Shown: positions 45,901 to 57,044 of the stretch, piece by piece
Layout: each line of letters begins with the position of its first letter
Numbering within the stretch: the first letter of the stretch is position 1
NCBI RefSeq assembly: GCF_019320115.1
Contig: NC_089581.1
Coordinates: forward strand, 7,689,707 to 7,753,706
Direction of reading: 5' to 3'
Source: Miscanthus floridulus
Taxonomy: Eukaryota > Streptophyta > Magnoliopsida > Poales > Poaceae
Length of the DNA stretch: 64,000 nucleotides
Notes under the pieces: model-generated
The model's database searches: none
Told to the model about the DNA's origin: nothing
The model's input: the letters and a program-made list of their open reading frames with translations, nothing else
Program-made: the position numbers and the translations under genes

Positions 45901-48633
45901 CTACCATGCTAACCAAGCAAAGAGGAGGGGATGGGAAGGCCTCGGTGGTAGTTGGCCGCGTGGAGCGCCAACTCCGGCGAGGTCCCATCATGGCGGCGGT
46001 GGTGGAAACAGCGAATGCGCCCTTACCAAGACCCAATCGACACAACTGAGAGGTGGAGGAGATAGAGGAGAACACGACGAAGCTATGGATGAGCTGGCCA
46101 ATGTGTTTTTGCGGTGGCGAGCGAGCATGAGCTCATCGGAGTTGTTGCGGCTGTTGCTGCGAAGCTACGAGCGAACAGAGGAAGCCGAGGAAATAGAAAT
46201 TGAACTGGCGAGCTGGTTGACAGGAGCGTGGGGGGGTGCTCATGTTCTGGCCGGCCGTGCCAGGGCGTCCGTGGCGCATGGCAGCGCGATCAGGCGACCG
46301 GCAATGCGCGGCGTACACGCGGCCGTCGGACTCTGAACCTGTCGAGCACTGTAGCTCGCCATTCAGTGATCCAAACAAGCCTGACAGTGCAACTTCAACG
46401 CATTAAAACGACTAAACCGTTGATCAATAGCGAAAACTGTGTACATGAAAATTGTAGCCCTACCTTCCATCTTCAACTTCTATTCAAGGATCATAGTCTA
46501 ATTCACCACGAATCAGAAGTTACATCAAGCCAAAGTTGGCTCGATCCAACTGGAATGGTATTTATGACTTAGAAAATTTTCTAAGTAAGAAATCAGCAGG
46601 GAAACCTGACTTGTGGGCCTTGTTTGAATATGTTCTAGCCATTTTCATGAGATGGTCATATTGAGACTTTTGTTCCTTGATATATTGGCTACAACTTTGG
46701 TAAAGGGTACACATCCATGCAAGGTCTCTAGGTTGGACTTTTGAATCAGTCAAATAGTGGCACTCTATAGGTCATCCTAAGTCAAACCTCCACCTAGAGG
46801 GCAATTTAGTCATTTTGGTCCACATGAACAATGTCCCATCAATTACCCTAAGTGTAGTTAAGGTGTATTAGACCATAATTAACCACTCTACACAAGTGCT
46901 ACACCAACTTCTAAGTATCACATGTGATGAAGCAACAAAACACTCAATTTTACTCTAATGTTGCAATTCCATGTTTCACATGTTTCATGACTTTGTTGTA
47001 ATTTTAAACTTGTCATATTACTACCATGTTGCCATGTTTCAAGGTATGAGAAACTCATGTTGCATTCACATGTTGCACTACTACCATTCACAAGCAATCA
47101 AGTATGAAACAAACATAATTGAGAATGTTGCATATACATGTTTCAGTACAATGGCATGATGAGATAGATGATGCACATGTTTATGAAATAAAATGCAATT
47201 TTGTGGGAGCCAAACACCTAGGGTGTTACATGCATCAGCGGCAAGGAGGTGGCACTAGAGCTGCGACTAGCGTGCGCACGACGAAGTGGGAGCCAAGGCG
47301 AGCTAGTGGTGTAGAGGAATTGGCGCGGGGTGAAGTGGTGGAGGTTGGCCACGACGTGGGCGGTGACGGGTCATAACGGCACGGTGATGGCAAAGCTCCA
47401 AAATTGGAGCTCGGCTGAGCCACAATCAAAGCGGGTGGGGTGGCCGGAGAGAGGACGTGAGGGCAGAGACGCGAGCATGAGGAATTGATGAGAGGTGCTC
47501 GCTCTCTGACTCACCGTGACGCGACTCGACGGCGGCAGAAACCAGAGGGAGAAAGAGAGAAAGAGAGAGATGGACGCGACAGGTGGCTCGGCTCGTCCTC
47601 GCCTTGGTGGGACGCGAGCGGCGAGATTGGCAGGCCCATGCGCCGGCGCTAGCCGACTGGCGCGCAGGCCCGACCGGCGTGGCCCGCGCGGCCACAGCGC
47701 CATAATTGACAAAGCGATGGTGGCGTGCACGGCCACGTGCAGACGACACCCAACCGGGCCAGCGAGGGGCAGCGCGATGCAGCAAGCAGACGCGAGTACG
47801 AGAGCGACACGACGACATCGGCAACGTCGCGACATGAGGCAGCAGTGGCGGCCGCGACGACAGCGGCATCGCGGCCGCGACGACATCAATGGCGGCAGCG
47901 CGAGGCAGGGCAGCAGGGCAGCAGGGCGTGGGGCCAACGGCTCGCTGCGGCCAGCCTCGGCCAAGCTCGGGCGGCCCGACCGACCCAGTGCGGCGGCGCA
48001 GAGCGACCGCACAGGGCGCGACCATGTGCGCGGAGTGAGAGGGGCCACGCGGTGACCGCGCACCCGGCTCCAACCAACCCGAGATAGTGACGCGCACGAA
48101 TTTTAAAGTGCTCGACACAACCAAACGGTTGCTCCAGGAGCCAAACCAGCTTCACCATACTGAAGATAGCATATGAGACTACCAAATCGAGCTATAACAC
48201 TACACTACCCTTTAACCCAATCTCTCACAATAAATTACTAAACCTAGCAATGTCTAGCTGTTGATAGACTTTGAAATTTCTCAGTTTTTGAGCTGAATTT
48301 GTTTTCAATTTGCGATTTCTAAGCTAGTGGACATATTAGCTAGTAATATCATTTTCTACCGCAAGTATTTCACTGTCATCTACCAAATTTGCACTTTAAA
48401 CTTTATTTAAGTGTCACATACATGTTCTATAGCATTTTTGCTTAATAAAAATTGGTTTTAAACCCTAAGTTATATAACATGATTATTCAATCAACTTCCG
48501 TTTCACATTTTTGTTGATCGTTTCGAGTTACAGAAATTGATCTACACACTTTATCACATACATTAACACATAAACATGATGCTCATGACATGTTTTAGTA
48601 AATGATTTACGGTGTAACACCAAGGGTGTTACA
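39943..48633 (-). mobile_element. Element A: solo-LTR-like insertion in the Gypsy chromodomain
   Basis: On the minus strand it starts TGTAACACCC (right end GGGTGTTACA, 48633) and ends GGTTCTGCCAC. TCTACC flanks both sides (39937-39942 and 48634-48639), and the chromodomain reading frame resumes exactly after it. Excluding element B it is about 4.0 kb with no coding domain, so a solo LTR of a large-LTR element is the best reading. Landmarks: ACCCTGAGTAC-type segment at about 40308 and CGGGGCTTGCC at about 41270. Contains an AT microsatellite at about 41224-41238. Confidence 0.75.
42569..47230 (-). mobile_element. Element B: second solo-LTR-like insertion nested in A
   Basis: Left end TGTAACAGAACCGACC, right end CCTAGGGTGTTACA, so TG..CA on the minus strand, 4,662 bp. 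Flanks TGCGC (42564-42568) and TGCAT (47231-47235) agree at 3 of 5 with two transitions. It has the same order of landmarks as A (AAACCCTGAGTAC at about 43016, CTGGGGCTTGCC at about 44055, GC-rich block at 45540-46340), so A and B belong to one family. No protein domain is found. Confidence 0.7.
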
Positions 48634-48638
48634 TCTAC

Positions 48639-48882
48639 CTAGGAAGACGAAGAAGCACTCAAGCAAGAGTTTCCCCATGTACCGGCTTGGGGGCAAGCCG
48701 TTGCTAAAGGAGGAAGGGATGTCACCAACGCCAAGGAAGACTCTGAACCTGTATCTGAAGCTGTCGAACATGACGACGGTGTTGCTGAACCTGGGAGCGA
48801 GGAGCCTGTCCAAGTTGAAGGCAAGAAAGGGGCGCGGAGCCGTAGGCCCAACTACAATGTCTACGGGCCAGACTGGGTGTGA
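48639..48882 (+). pseudogene. C-terminal end of the Gypsy polyprotein
   Basis: The frame continues the chromodomain (EDEEALKQEFPHVPAWGQA) after a TAG at 48640-48642 that replaces the expected Trp codon of the domain. It ends RRPNYNVYGPDWV at TGA 48880-48882, inside the 3' LTR. The polyprotein end therefore overlaps the LTR, and the same coding sequence appears in the 5' LTR at about 34810-34965. Confidence 0.85.
48706..48719 (+). promoter_or_regulatory. Polypurine tract of the Gypsy element
   Basis: AAAGGAGGAAGGGA immediately before the 3' LTR. Confidence 0.85.
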
Positions 48883-49074
48883 GACGTTAGCGGCCCATCT
48901 TCGTTTATCGCTTTGATTACTCGACGGCCCATCTTGCTGGTGAAGATGAACGCGAGCTTGAACACGTTATCCAACCGTGCCGGTTGGTGTCAGCGGCGAG
49001 CTCCTGGCGGTGGTCAGAGTCTTGAGTTCAAGTAATCCCTGAGCTAGATTGCCTCACAACTATCTCCGGTTACA
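48720..49074 (+). repeat. 3' LTR of the Gypsy chromovirus
   Basis: TGTCACC to CCGGTTACA, 355 bp. It differs from the 5' LTR by many substitutions, mostly transitions with the A or T state in the 5' copy, which indicates an old insertion. Confidence 0.9.
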
Positions 49075-49084
49075 TATTCTCTAA

Positions 49085-49327
49085 GAGCAAGGTTAATAAT
49101 ACAGCCAGCTTGCTGGCTGTAAGGTTCCTTACAGCCTTCTCTTAGCCCACTCATACAGTAGTTGGCTCTTTACAGTTAATACATGGCCCACTTGTCTCTC
49201 TCACAGACTTTCTTGGTTCTTGTGCCCAAGCCGACTGTAAGTTTACAGCCCACTTCTTCTCTCTCTCCTTCCCTCTCTCCTCCATCTCAACATTTAGTCG
49301 GCTTACAGCCTACTATTATACTTGCTC
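49085..49327. mobile_element. Tourist-like MITE, 243 bp
   Basis: Ends GAGCAAGGTTAATAATA and TACTATTATACTTGCTC are imperfect inverted repeats. Target duplication TAA at 49082-49084 and 49328-49330. Confidence 0.88.
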
Positions 49328-49330
49328 TAA

Positions 49331-50043
49331 GCAAGCGCGCAGTATTGGTACTGGAAACCGATAACGTACGAGCCAATGCAAACGCTGGGATCAGACCCAC
49401 GCGGATGGACGTGCTCTCGTTGGTGGACACGCGTCGTCATCAGGAGAGGAGCATGGCAGGTGCGAACGGGAATCCCGTACGGACTCCCCGCCACCGAATG
49501 TTGTTTAGGTGCTTTTGGTGTATTAGCAAGTAGTGGGCGCGTCGAAGACGAAAGCCTGCCTGCTCTGCTCTGCTGGCAGCGGCAGCGGCGCCAACGAGGA
49601 GAAGCGGTTGAAGCGCAAGATATCGAACCTGGAGTCTGGTCGTGCGCGCGGAGGCGGCAGCGGGCGGAGGAGCAAGGCTGGGACACGGAGGCGACCCGGG
49701 GCCAGCGGTTCGCGCTGGCGGCGAGGATGGGCTCAACTCCTGGCAAAGGCGCGCGCGCTCCGGTGCCGGCTTGGACGAGGTCGGTGCTCGCGCTCCCCTG
49801 CTGCTGTGCTAGCTAGCTAGCGCTGTCACGCGCACACCTCGGTCGGTGCGCGCCGCCGCAGCAGGTTGCTGCCGTTGTCGCGCCGCGTCGCCGCTGGGAC
49901 GATGACGTCACGAGGTCTGGGGAAATGGGATGCGGATTTACGTGTCGCGGTTTAGTTCATTAAACGACATCATTGAAAACGATGATGAGATTTCTTGGAG
50001 ACGCATGCTCAAAAGATTTCTTGGAGATGGACATCAGATGGTG
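49331..50043. other. GC-rich intergenic stretch, possible gene remnant
   Basis: Several overlapping frames on both strands (up to 146 codons). A short basic stretch EEKRLKRKISNLESG at about 49595 looks protein-like but no family is recognised. No supported gene. Confidence 0.35.
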
Positions 50044-52652
50044 ATAACAAACTGAAGATTCGCCCTGGCTGGAAGGCCAAAGCAGAACCAAATTAAAATG
50101 CTGGTTCTTTGCATGGACTTTGACGTCTCTTTCTTAATTTTTGCACTTAATTAACATCCTCGGAGATTTGTTGACGCTCCAAAATCTGAGCGTCAACCAT
50201 CTTGTTATTTTACTTGGAAAACCAGGAGAGTGGAGTTGCAGTGGCACTGAGAGACCTGACCCCGACTGCTGCGGCAGTGCTCTTTACAAACTACTCCCTC
50301 CGTCCAAAAAAAAATGTAATCCTGCATTTCAAATCTTGTCTCAGAAAAGAATATAATTATAGATATGAGATCAACTTTTCTAATATGATCCACCTATTAA
50401 AATACCACTACTTTATCTATCCATGAGAAGAATATTTTAGAATACAATGGTTATTTTAGAATACCACTACTTTATCTATCCATGTGAATTGCAAAAAAAA
50501 TAAGAATTAGATTGATCGCCATATGAGCGTTAGAGATTTAGGGCTAATTAATGTTGTTAAAATATCGGTGTTCTTTTTCTAGTTTTTAGTTTTCTTTTGT
50601 ATAATAACGCAAAATATTTATTTGGTTATTATGTATACTTTGACTGTATATACATTGAGGAAATTATTTCCTTGGCCCTAAAAAAGTGTTGCTTAGTTTT
50701 TTTTGGCTTTTTTTCTTGAACTTGCTTATTTGGCCTTAAAACAAATTTTCTTTGGTTTCTTGGCCCTTCCGTTAGTTTGATGGACTAAGGGTGTTAAGTT
50801 AAACACGAAATGACTTTTTTACCCCTAGCTTGAAAAAATAATTATTGAAAAAATAAAAGAAATAATGATTCCATGCTTGAAAAAAATATTGTACACTGTT
50901 TGAAAATTTATTGATAGTGAAAAATTATTGATAGAGGCATGAAAGACATGTGAGCTGTGGTGGTATATATCTGAAGGATTGCAGCTAGCTGGTATGTATT
51001 ATCAAGGGAACACCTTGACTGCCACAATTGTTGTCTGGCACAGCACTGCCACAATTGTTTACTTTCTGAAGAGCTAGCACTAGTGCAGAAACAAGCTGTA
51101 CTCTCGATTGGGAAACCCCTTCAGTCCCGATTTTCCAACCGGGAGCACGAATCCGGGATTAAAGGGCATCTCCTTTAGTCCCGGTTTCTCGCCCAGGACT
51201 AAAAGTCCACCGTTAGTCCCGGTTGGTAATACCAACCGGGGCTAAAGAGGCCTTCCGGCCTGACCACGTGGGCCGGCATTACCAACCGGGACTAAAGATT
51301 TTTTTTCTTTTTTTGTTTCTATTTTCAATTGATGATTCGTTTTGGTCATGCGAACAACTACTAGCAAACACACTGTGGGTTGCGAGCTCATCGCTGCAGC
51401 CAGAATCCATTGATGCATCCCCCGCACAAAGAATTGACCAATCTGCATAGAAGGATTAGCGCAAAGAATTAACCAATCTCCCCATAAAAAATGAATAATC
51501 TTTCTTGTTCTTCCCATTAAATGTTTCATTCATTCATGCAACCGCAACAAGAATATAAAGGAAAAAAATGCATTACTCTGACAAAGTTTCAAAGTTTTGG
51601 CCAACAAGATTAGGAATTTTACTGGTGTACTCACCTCACTTATCCAAGCACGACTTCAAGGCTCCACGGGGCTGTCTTCCTGACTTGCCGCAAGCACTGC
51701 ATGCATGGACTCCGTGAGAGTGACCACAGCGCACATCACCTGGTCGGAAATAGCCAGATCCACTACACCTAGAGTGCCGCTGCTGCAAGAGCTTGCGCCA
51801 CGAACTCGCTGGAGACGCAGCTCCTAGGCCTGCGTGACGCCACCGCCGCACGGCCGGTGCGCCGCAAGCCGGTGTGCAGCCGTTGTCGCAGCTCGGCTCG
51901 CACAATGGCGCACAGCTTGGAAAAGGAGATCCGGTGGATTGGAGATTGGAGAGAGAGAGTGAAGACTGAAGAGAGTATGAGATGCAGCACTGGCGTGAGG
52001 ATGTTGAGAAGATAAGGATGAAGAAGAGGAGAGATAAACTGTTGGAGGCGGTAAAATTTTTGCCAAGGAAATTTTTGGAAGTTCCGCGTTCAACATAAAC
52101 TGTTGGAGACAGCAACCGGGACTAAAGGTCCATTTCTAGTCCCGGACGGAGCCTCCAGCCGGGAGTAGACTTTTACTCCCGGTTGGAGGGACCAACCGGG
52201 AGTAAAAGTTAACCTTTAGTCCCGGTTGGTAGCTCCAACCGGGACTAAAGGTCCCCTGCAGCAAAAGTCTGCCGCAGTAGCCGTTGGGCAGGGACCTTTA
52301 GTCCCGGTTGGAGCTACCAACCGGAACTAAAGGTTTCTCTAGTCCCGGGCGCGAAAAATACCGGGACTAAAGCCAAATTTCGAAGTGGATCAAAAGTCGT
52401 TTCTCTGTTAGTGTAGCATTGCCGCAGCAGTTGGGGGTAAGGTCTCTCAGCGCCATTGCAACTCCACTCTCTTGGTTTTCCAAGTAAAATAGCAAAATGG
52501 TTGCTGCTCAGATTTTCGAGCGTCAACAAAATCTCGGAGGATGTTAATTAATTGCAAAAAGTACGAAAGAGGCGTCAAAGTCCATGCAAAAACTGGCATT
52601 TTAATTTGGTTCTGCTTAGGCCTTCCAAACACGGTGAATCTTCGTTTGTTAT
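50044..52652. repeat. Large inverted repeat, arms about 239 bp
   Basis: Bases 50044-50282 and 52415-52652 are inverted copies with moderate divergence (landmarks CAGAACCAAATTAAAATG, TTTTACTTGGAAAACCA and CTGCTGCGGCA). Long terminal repeats of this kind occur in MULE or foldback elements, but I found no target duplication. A Stowaway-like end CTCCCTCCGTCC starts at about 50292 inside. The CACTA element at 51078 abuts the right arm. Confidence 0.75.
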
Positions 52653-53210
52653 AGTCTCCCATGACTTGGATCCTGTAAGCACTCCTGGTCGTGTTAATGA
52701 TGTTATTTATACTTTGATTCCTTGTCCTCTTTCATATTAATCTCTTATAACATCTTATATAATTCAAATGTAGTTTTTTATTGTTTTTCTCTCTCTTTTG
52801 TTCCCACAATAACCCTCTAAGGCCCCCTTTCAAACGCAGGATTTTTTTCGGTTCCTGTGTTTTCCCAGAAAAAAATGAACCGAATCATGTGAAATTCCTA
52901 TGGAATTCATGTGTTCCAAAGATGCCCTAATTAGCTAGTCAAATTAAATATAATTAGTCCTTTCTTGTTTACTCTGCTTCTGAATTGCTCTCCAATAACA
53001 CCAATATTATTTGGGATTAGTCTTCCTGATATTACCGTGATTCTTTTTCTAGCCCAAGAATTAGATTGATCGTCATATGAACGTTAGAGACTTAGGGCTA
53101 ATTAATTTTGTTAAAATATTTGTGTTCTTTTTCTAGTTTTTAGCTTTCTTTCGTATTATAACGCAAAATATTTATTTGGTTATTATGTATACTTTGATTG
53201 TATATACATT
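50502..53210 (+). repeat. Direct repeat pair of 155 bp
   Basis: Bases 50502-50656 and 53056-53210 match in the same orientation with about 12 differences (AAGAATTAGATTGATCG to GTATATACATT). One copy is inside the inverted repeat, the other outside it. Confidence 0.85.
51078..52413. mobile_element. Non-autonomous CACTA element, 1,336 bp
   Basis: Left end CACTAGTGCAGAAAC; right end GTTTCTCTGTTAGTG. Target duplication TAG at 51075-51077 and 52414-52416. Subterminal repeats TTTAGTCCCGGTTGG and complements lie at 51110-51300 and 52115-52380. This family differs from the 13-kb element. The GC-rich interior at 51640-51950 has frames on the minus strand but no recognised domain. Confidence 0.93.
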
Positions 53211-53273
53211 TCGTCATGCGTAATTGTCATCGGTTCGAATGGCCCCTCCTATGTTTAAATCGCTCTGCCACTG
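52653..53273. other. Intergenic with hAT-like end
   Basis: AT-rich. CGCTCTGCCACTG at 53261-53273 is a hAT-type end like that at 32144-32156 and marks where homology to 32299 stops; its other end was not found. Confidence 0.5.
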
Positions 53274-53746
53274 TTTAGGAGTAATAATATAATACAATAG
53301 GGTAGTAATATATGTAGAGAATAGGAACTGGTCCAATTTTGTAATAAGAGAAATAAATGATTCAATGATCAAAATTATATTATAATACTAGTTTGTTATG
53401 GTTAGAGTGGAGGTAACAGGATCCACCCAACACAAGAAAGAGTGGGAGTGTACTAAATCATCAAGAGTAGATAGTAATATGGAAACTCTACTACGTGGCC
53501 GTCGGGCTGGAGTTTGATGGCGCGACCCGCTCCCACACACCCGCGTCAGCGCGCCCGTGTCCCACTCGCCTGTGCCCGCGCCGACGAAGAAGAAGACGGC
53601 GGCGACTAGGGTTCCGGTGGCAGCGGCGAGTTCAACACCCTCTCAATCCGACTCTCTCTTTCTTCTTCCCCAACTTCAGGAGGACAGCAGTTAGGGTTTC
53701 AGCGGCGGAGGAGGCGGCCGGGCCAGGTCGGAGCGGGGACGACAAT

Positions 53747-53959
53747 ATGGCCATGGCGGCGGCCGGAGGGCAAGGGGAAGAAGGAGGCCGCGGAGCTCCA
53801 GTGAGACTCTACCGTGTTGCGGCGGGTCGCGCGCTCGCTCGACAGTGCGACGGGTCACAGGTTAACTTCCCCGTAGTAATAAGCGCCTTATTTATTATGG
53901 TCATTCTGTTCTATCTCTGCTTAGAAAAGATCAAAGCAGATACTATCGCTATTTTCTAG
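53747..53959 (+). CDS. Hypothetical 70-residue protein with one membrane segment
   Basis: ATG 53747 starts a frame with a glycine-rich N-terminus (AAAGGQGEEGGRG), a basic middle (RLYRVAAGRALARQ) and a hydrophobic segment PVVISALFIMVILFYLCL at about residues 42-59, then KIKADTIAIF. A TAGGGTTT sequence and a possible intron acceptor (CCCCAACTTCAG) lie upstream. It is convergent with F-box copy 3. A related, frameshifted copy exists at 30860-31075. I know no homologue; it could be a small membrane protein, the end of a spliced gene, or a chance frame in GC-rich DNA. Confidence 0.35.
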   Translation: MAMAAAGGQGEEGGRGAPVRLYRVAAGRALARQCDGSQVNFPVVISALFIMVILFYLCLEKIKADTIAIF

Positions 53960-54520
53960 TGAAGAAGTATACTCAATATTCTACAATAGTAGCTAGGTGC
54001 TGAAGAATCTATTGTACTAGAACTTTTATACTAAATGTAAAAGAGGGGAGAACCTTTCATTATTTATTCTAAATACAAAGGGATTTGCTATTTTCCACCT
54101 GAAAAATAGCATCTGTTCAGGCATATGAACAATGGCCGTGAGCCTGTGAGCCATAGATGAAGACCTGACGGGTCTAAATTCGCACAAAGCAAACTAACAA
54201 TAAGGAATTCTTTCTATAGTAAGACAATTACAAAATTATGATCTAAGACACAAAGACAATTAAAAATAAACAATTCTATAGTAAGACAACAAAAAAACTA
54301 TGATCTAAATTGACACAATGATGTACGAATTTGGAAGCGAGATCCCGTTGTCCATAGTAGTAATCATGGGCATATTTTCCAGTAAATTTGTAAAATCCAA
54401 AGCACGTGTTACTGAGGAAGAGAAACATATTATCATCTCATCGGCAAATACTAAATCCCATATATATTTAATCTAACCTAAGAGAGGACTACTAGCTAGC
54501 TAAGCTAGCTAGGGAACAAA

Positions 54521-55313
54521 CCAACTAGGCTTAGTTGAGCACTGATGAATATCCTCCGGTGGCATGTAGACGCACTCCAATTTGTTATCCTGCATGCTGT
54601 AGCAGTAAGCCGCAGGAGGAACCCGGCACTCCTCGTGAATACGACCTGCTGCAGCAACGTCATGGACATAGTAGATTCGAGTTCCGCTGCTGATGCCATT
54701 ATTATTCTCTCTAAAAGTAGTGGAACAGTTCGTAGTTGCCCGCGTCTCTCACCTCGAGCCAGGCGAGCCCGTCAGGCGTCGAGCGTAACTCGAAGACGTC
54801 GAAGGCCACCGGCCGTGAAGACATACCCGTTCCCCATGGACCCAGCATGATGTGGTACATCATGATCGTCATGCCCGCCGCCGCCGCTGCCGGAGGAACG
54901 CCGAGCGGGACATGGACGGCGAAGCGGAAGAGATCCGTGAATTGGAGGTAGTTTCTGCACACCATCCATGAGTTGCGTATCGCCGTGTGGAAGTCGGGGT
55001 GGTGCAGGTATGTCAGGTGCGTGAGGGCGTCGCTGCCGCTCTGGCGGACGGCGTTGAGGCTGGGCAGGGCAGCCGTCGCGCCCGTGGCCAGGTGCGAGAG
55101 GCGGCAGGACGCGTCGCGGGGGTCGACGACTATGGACCAGCCGCGCGACAAGGGGAAGACGAGCGCGTCCTCTGACGGTCCCGCACGGGGAAGCAGCAGG
55201 CGCGGCGCGCCATGCCCGGCACACGGAGCGGAACGCGGCTAGCCCGGTGACGGCGTCGCGGGTCCTCTTCCCGATGGGCTCCAGGAGATCGGTGGGGAGG
55301 TTGGACCAGCCAT
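54521..55313 (-). pseudogene. F-box/DUF295-like pseudogene, copy 3
   Basis: The ATG at 55313 is followed by a 24-26 base deletion that removes the ADEENQP part and shifts the F-box frame. The F-box sequence itself (WSNLPTDLLEPI) is still readable in the frame of 55356-54772. It shares with copy 1 the short junction after CRAWR and the RQSGSDA stretch, and with copy 2 the deletion ending in NYELFHYF. The site where CACTA entered copy 1 is empty here (about 54519). Confidence 0.8.
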
Positions 55314-55346
55314 TGTAGATAGATGGTGTTGTAGATGGATATATGA

Positions 55347-56514
55347 TGGAGGTCAAGCACTTTTATTTATTTATATATACTCCCTCCGCCCGTTTTTTTG
55401 GTTGAATTTGATCGTGTATTGGGCCTGAAGTGGTCCACTTTTGATCTAGTATACGTCGCTCTGTTTCGTACGAGGCCCGGATTAGTTTCCCAAGCAATCC
55501 TGAGTCCTGACGACGCGGCACCTCAGGTTCCTGGTGGGCTCGGCCAGGTCTGATCGGAGCGAGGGGCCGGGAGGACTACGACGCGACTGACGGTTCGGAT
55601 TTAGAGACGAGTCAGTCCCAGTCGTCAGACCGGCCGGTCTCCGGTGCCCCGAACTGCGCCACGGCATGGTCCACGGACCACGGCTGCCGGGACGTCGTCC
55701 TCGACGGTTCGGTGAAGAGAAGCCGGCGATGTCCGCCACCACAACGCGCGTGCGCTTCATGAAAGAGTCGCGCCGGACACGCTGAGGCGCCGCGCCGGCC
55801 GCCAGGGAGAGCTACGGGAGACCATAGAGCCATAAAGAGCGGCTACAGGAACATGGCCTTAATATGCTTTTGTTGACTCAGCAAAGACTTTGGACATTCG
55901 TTTTTTCTTTTTTTTAAAAAAAAAAATGGCGAACAACACTAGTTATGTAGACTGTACTACAGCTGTGCTGCTACCGCCTATTCCTCAGCATAATAGCATA
56001 GTAAGAACATACTAATTTTTATAATCTATCTATACTAAAAGGACAAATCGGCAATCAAATTAATAGTCTTTTTCCTCGTTTGTCAAACTCTACCATGCCA
56101 GTGAAATATACTTATTTCTCCACTATAGGCAGCTAACAGCGTGGACCGCTGCCTTTTACAATTAGTGACAAGAATAAAAAAATTATAGCTTGAATTTGAT
56201 TTGTTTTTCATTAAGGTGACTCTTATCGTTCTAACCCAGCATTTTAGCATTGCAGTTGGCATCGTCGGTCACATAAAAAAAAAAACAAATGCTGCAAAGC
56301 CTCCACAAATACTCAGCCATGTTGTCAGCGATGTTTTCCGATGAATAGGTACTCAGCCTTGAATTAAAATCGCAGTGCTTGCTGTCAGTAACTGAATTAT
56401 TGCAGTTACCAAATTGTGATTAAAATACAATTGCATATTGCACTGACCACTGAAAGAAAAAAGAGATATCCTACCTCAAATTAATTAGAAGATTCGCGGC
56501 GCTGCTGCAGTGTA
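55347..56514. other. Intergenic with GC-rich remnant
   Basis: A Stowaway-type end CTCCCTCCGCCCG is at about 55381. Bases 55480-55835 hold two overlapping minus-strand frames (92 and 73 codons) without a recognised domain. AT-rich sequence follows. No gene is supported. Confidence 0.45.
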
Positions 56515-56745
56515 TTCCCTACGTCTCAAAATATCTATCGTTTTTGCTTCCCGAGAAACAACTTTGACAAAATATATATTAAAAAATATTAATATTTATG
56601 GTATATAATTGGTATCATTGGAAAGATCTTTAAATCTAGTTTTTTAACAAATTTAGAGATACAAATGTTGCACGTATTTTCTATAAATCAAGTTAAATTT
56701 GTAGCACGGAAATAAAAACGACAAATAATTTTGGGACAGAGGGAG
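56515..56745. mobile_element. Stowaway-like MITE (Tc1/Mariner), about 231 bp
   Basis: Left TTCCCTACGTCTCAAAATA and right TTTTGGGACAGAGGGAG are inverted repeats. The dinucleotide TA flanks both sides (56513-56514 and 56746-56747). Confidence 0.85.
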
Positions 56746-57043
56746 TAAAGAGCAACTAAGCTGTGACCGAAGAACAAGTTGGAACTGGAACAGCATGGTG
56801 GCTGGAAATCATAGACAGCCTTAATATTGCTCGGAGTTACCGTTCTTATTCATGAATCATTAAGCATGGATCTCAAGTCTCTGCCAAGATTTGCTAAAAG
56901 AAACAATATGATCCATAAGCCCTGCAAATGACCATCAATAACGATCTCACCAGGCTATGGCCGAAAATAATGGTGTGCCAGCTCGGCCTCTCCTGAACAA
57001 AATCAGGATTAGAGCGTAAGATGATAAGATCCATCATCCATGG

Positions 57044-57044
<1 letters not shown>

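Larger units (their letters stand above)
34795..49074 (+). mobile_element. Ty3/Gypsy chromovirus (Reina-like), dead, with nested inserts
   Basis: It has matching LTRs (34795-35201 and 48720-49074), a tRNA-Met type primer site, gag-protease-RT-RNase H-integrase-chromodomain order, and a polypurine tract before the 3' LTR. Flanks TACTC (34790-34794) and TATTC (49075-49079) fit an aged 5-bp duplication. Without the 8.7-kb nested insert its length is about 5.6 kb, the size known for Reina chromoviruses. It is inactivated by many stops and frameshifts. Confidence 0.93.
53274..55346 (-). repeat. Segmental duplication, right arm (inverted partner 29445-32299)
   Basis: Reverse complement of the 29.4-32.3 kb segment, lacking the local duplication and both MITEs found there. 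It keeps a stretch at about 53500-53700 that the left arm has lost. Confidence 0.9.

Noticed and set aside
45571..46336. ORFs of 97 and 187 codons in element B
   Set aside because: GC-rich stretch of a solo-LTR-like element; element A has a matching GC-rich block without conserved frame.
47371..48124. Two 230-codon minus-strand ORFs and a 179-codon plus ORF
   Set aside because: Composition-driven Arg/Ala/Pro frames in GC-rich DNA of element A, overlapping on both strands and lacking any domain.
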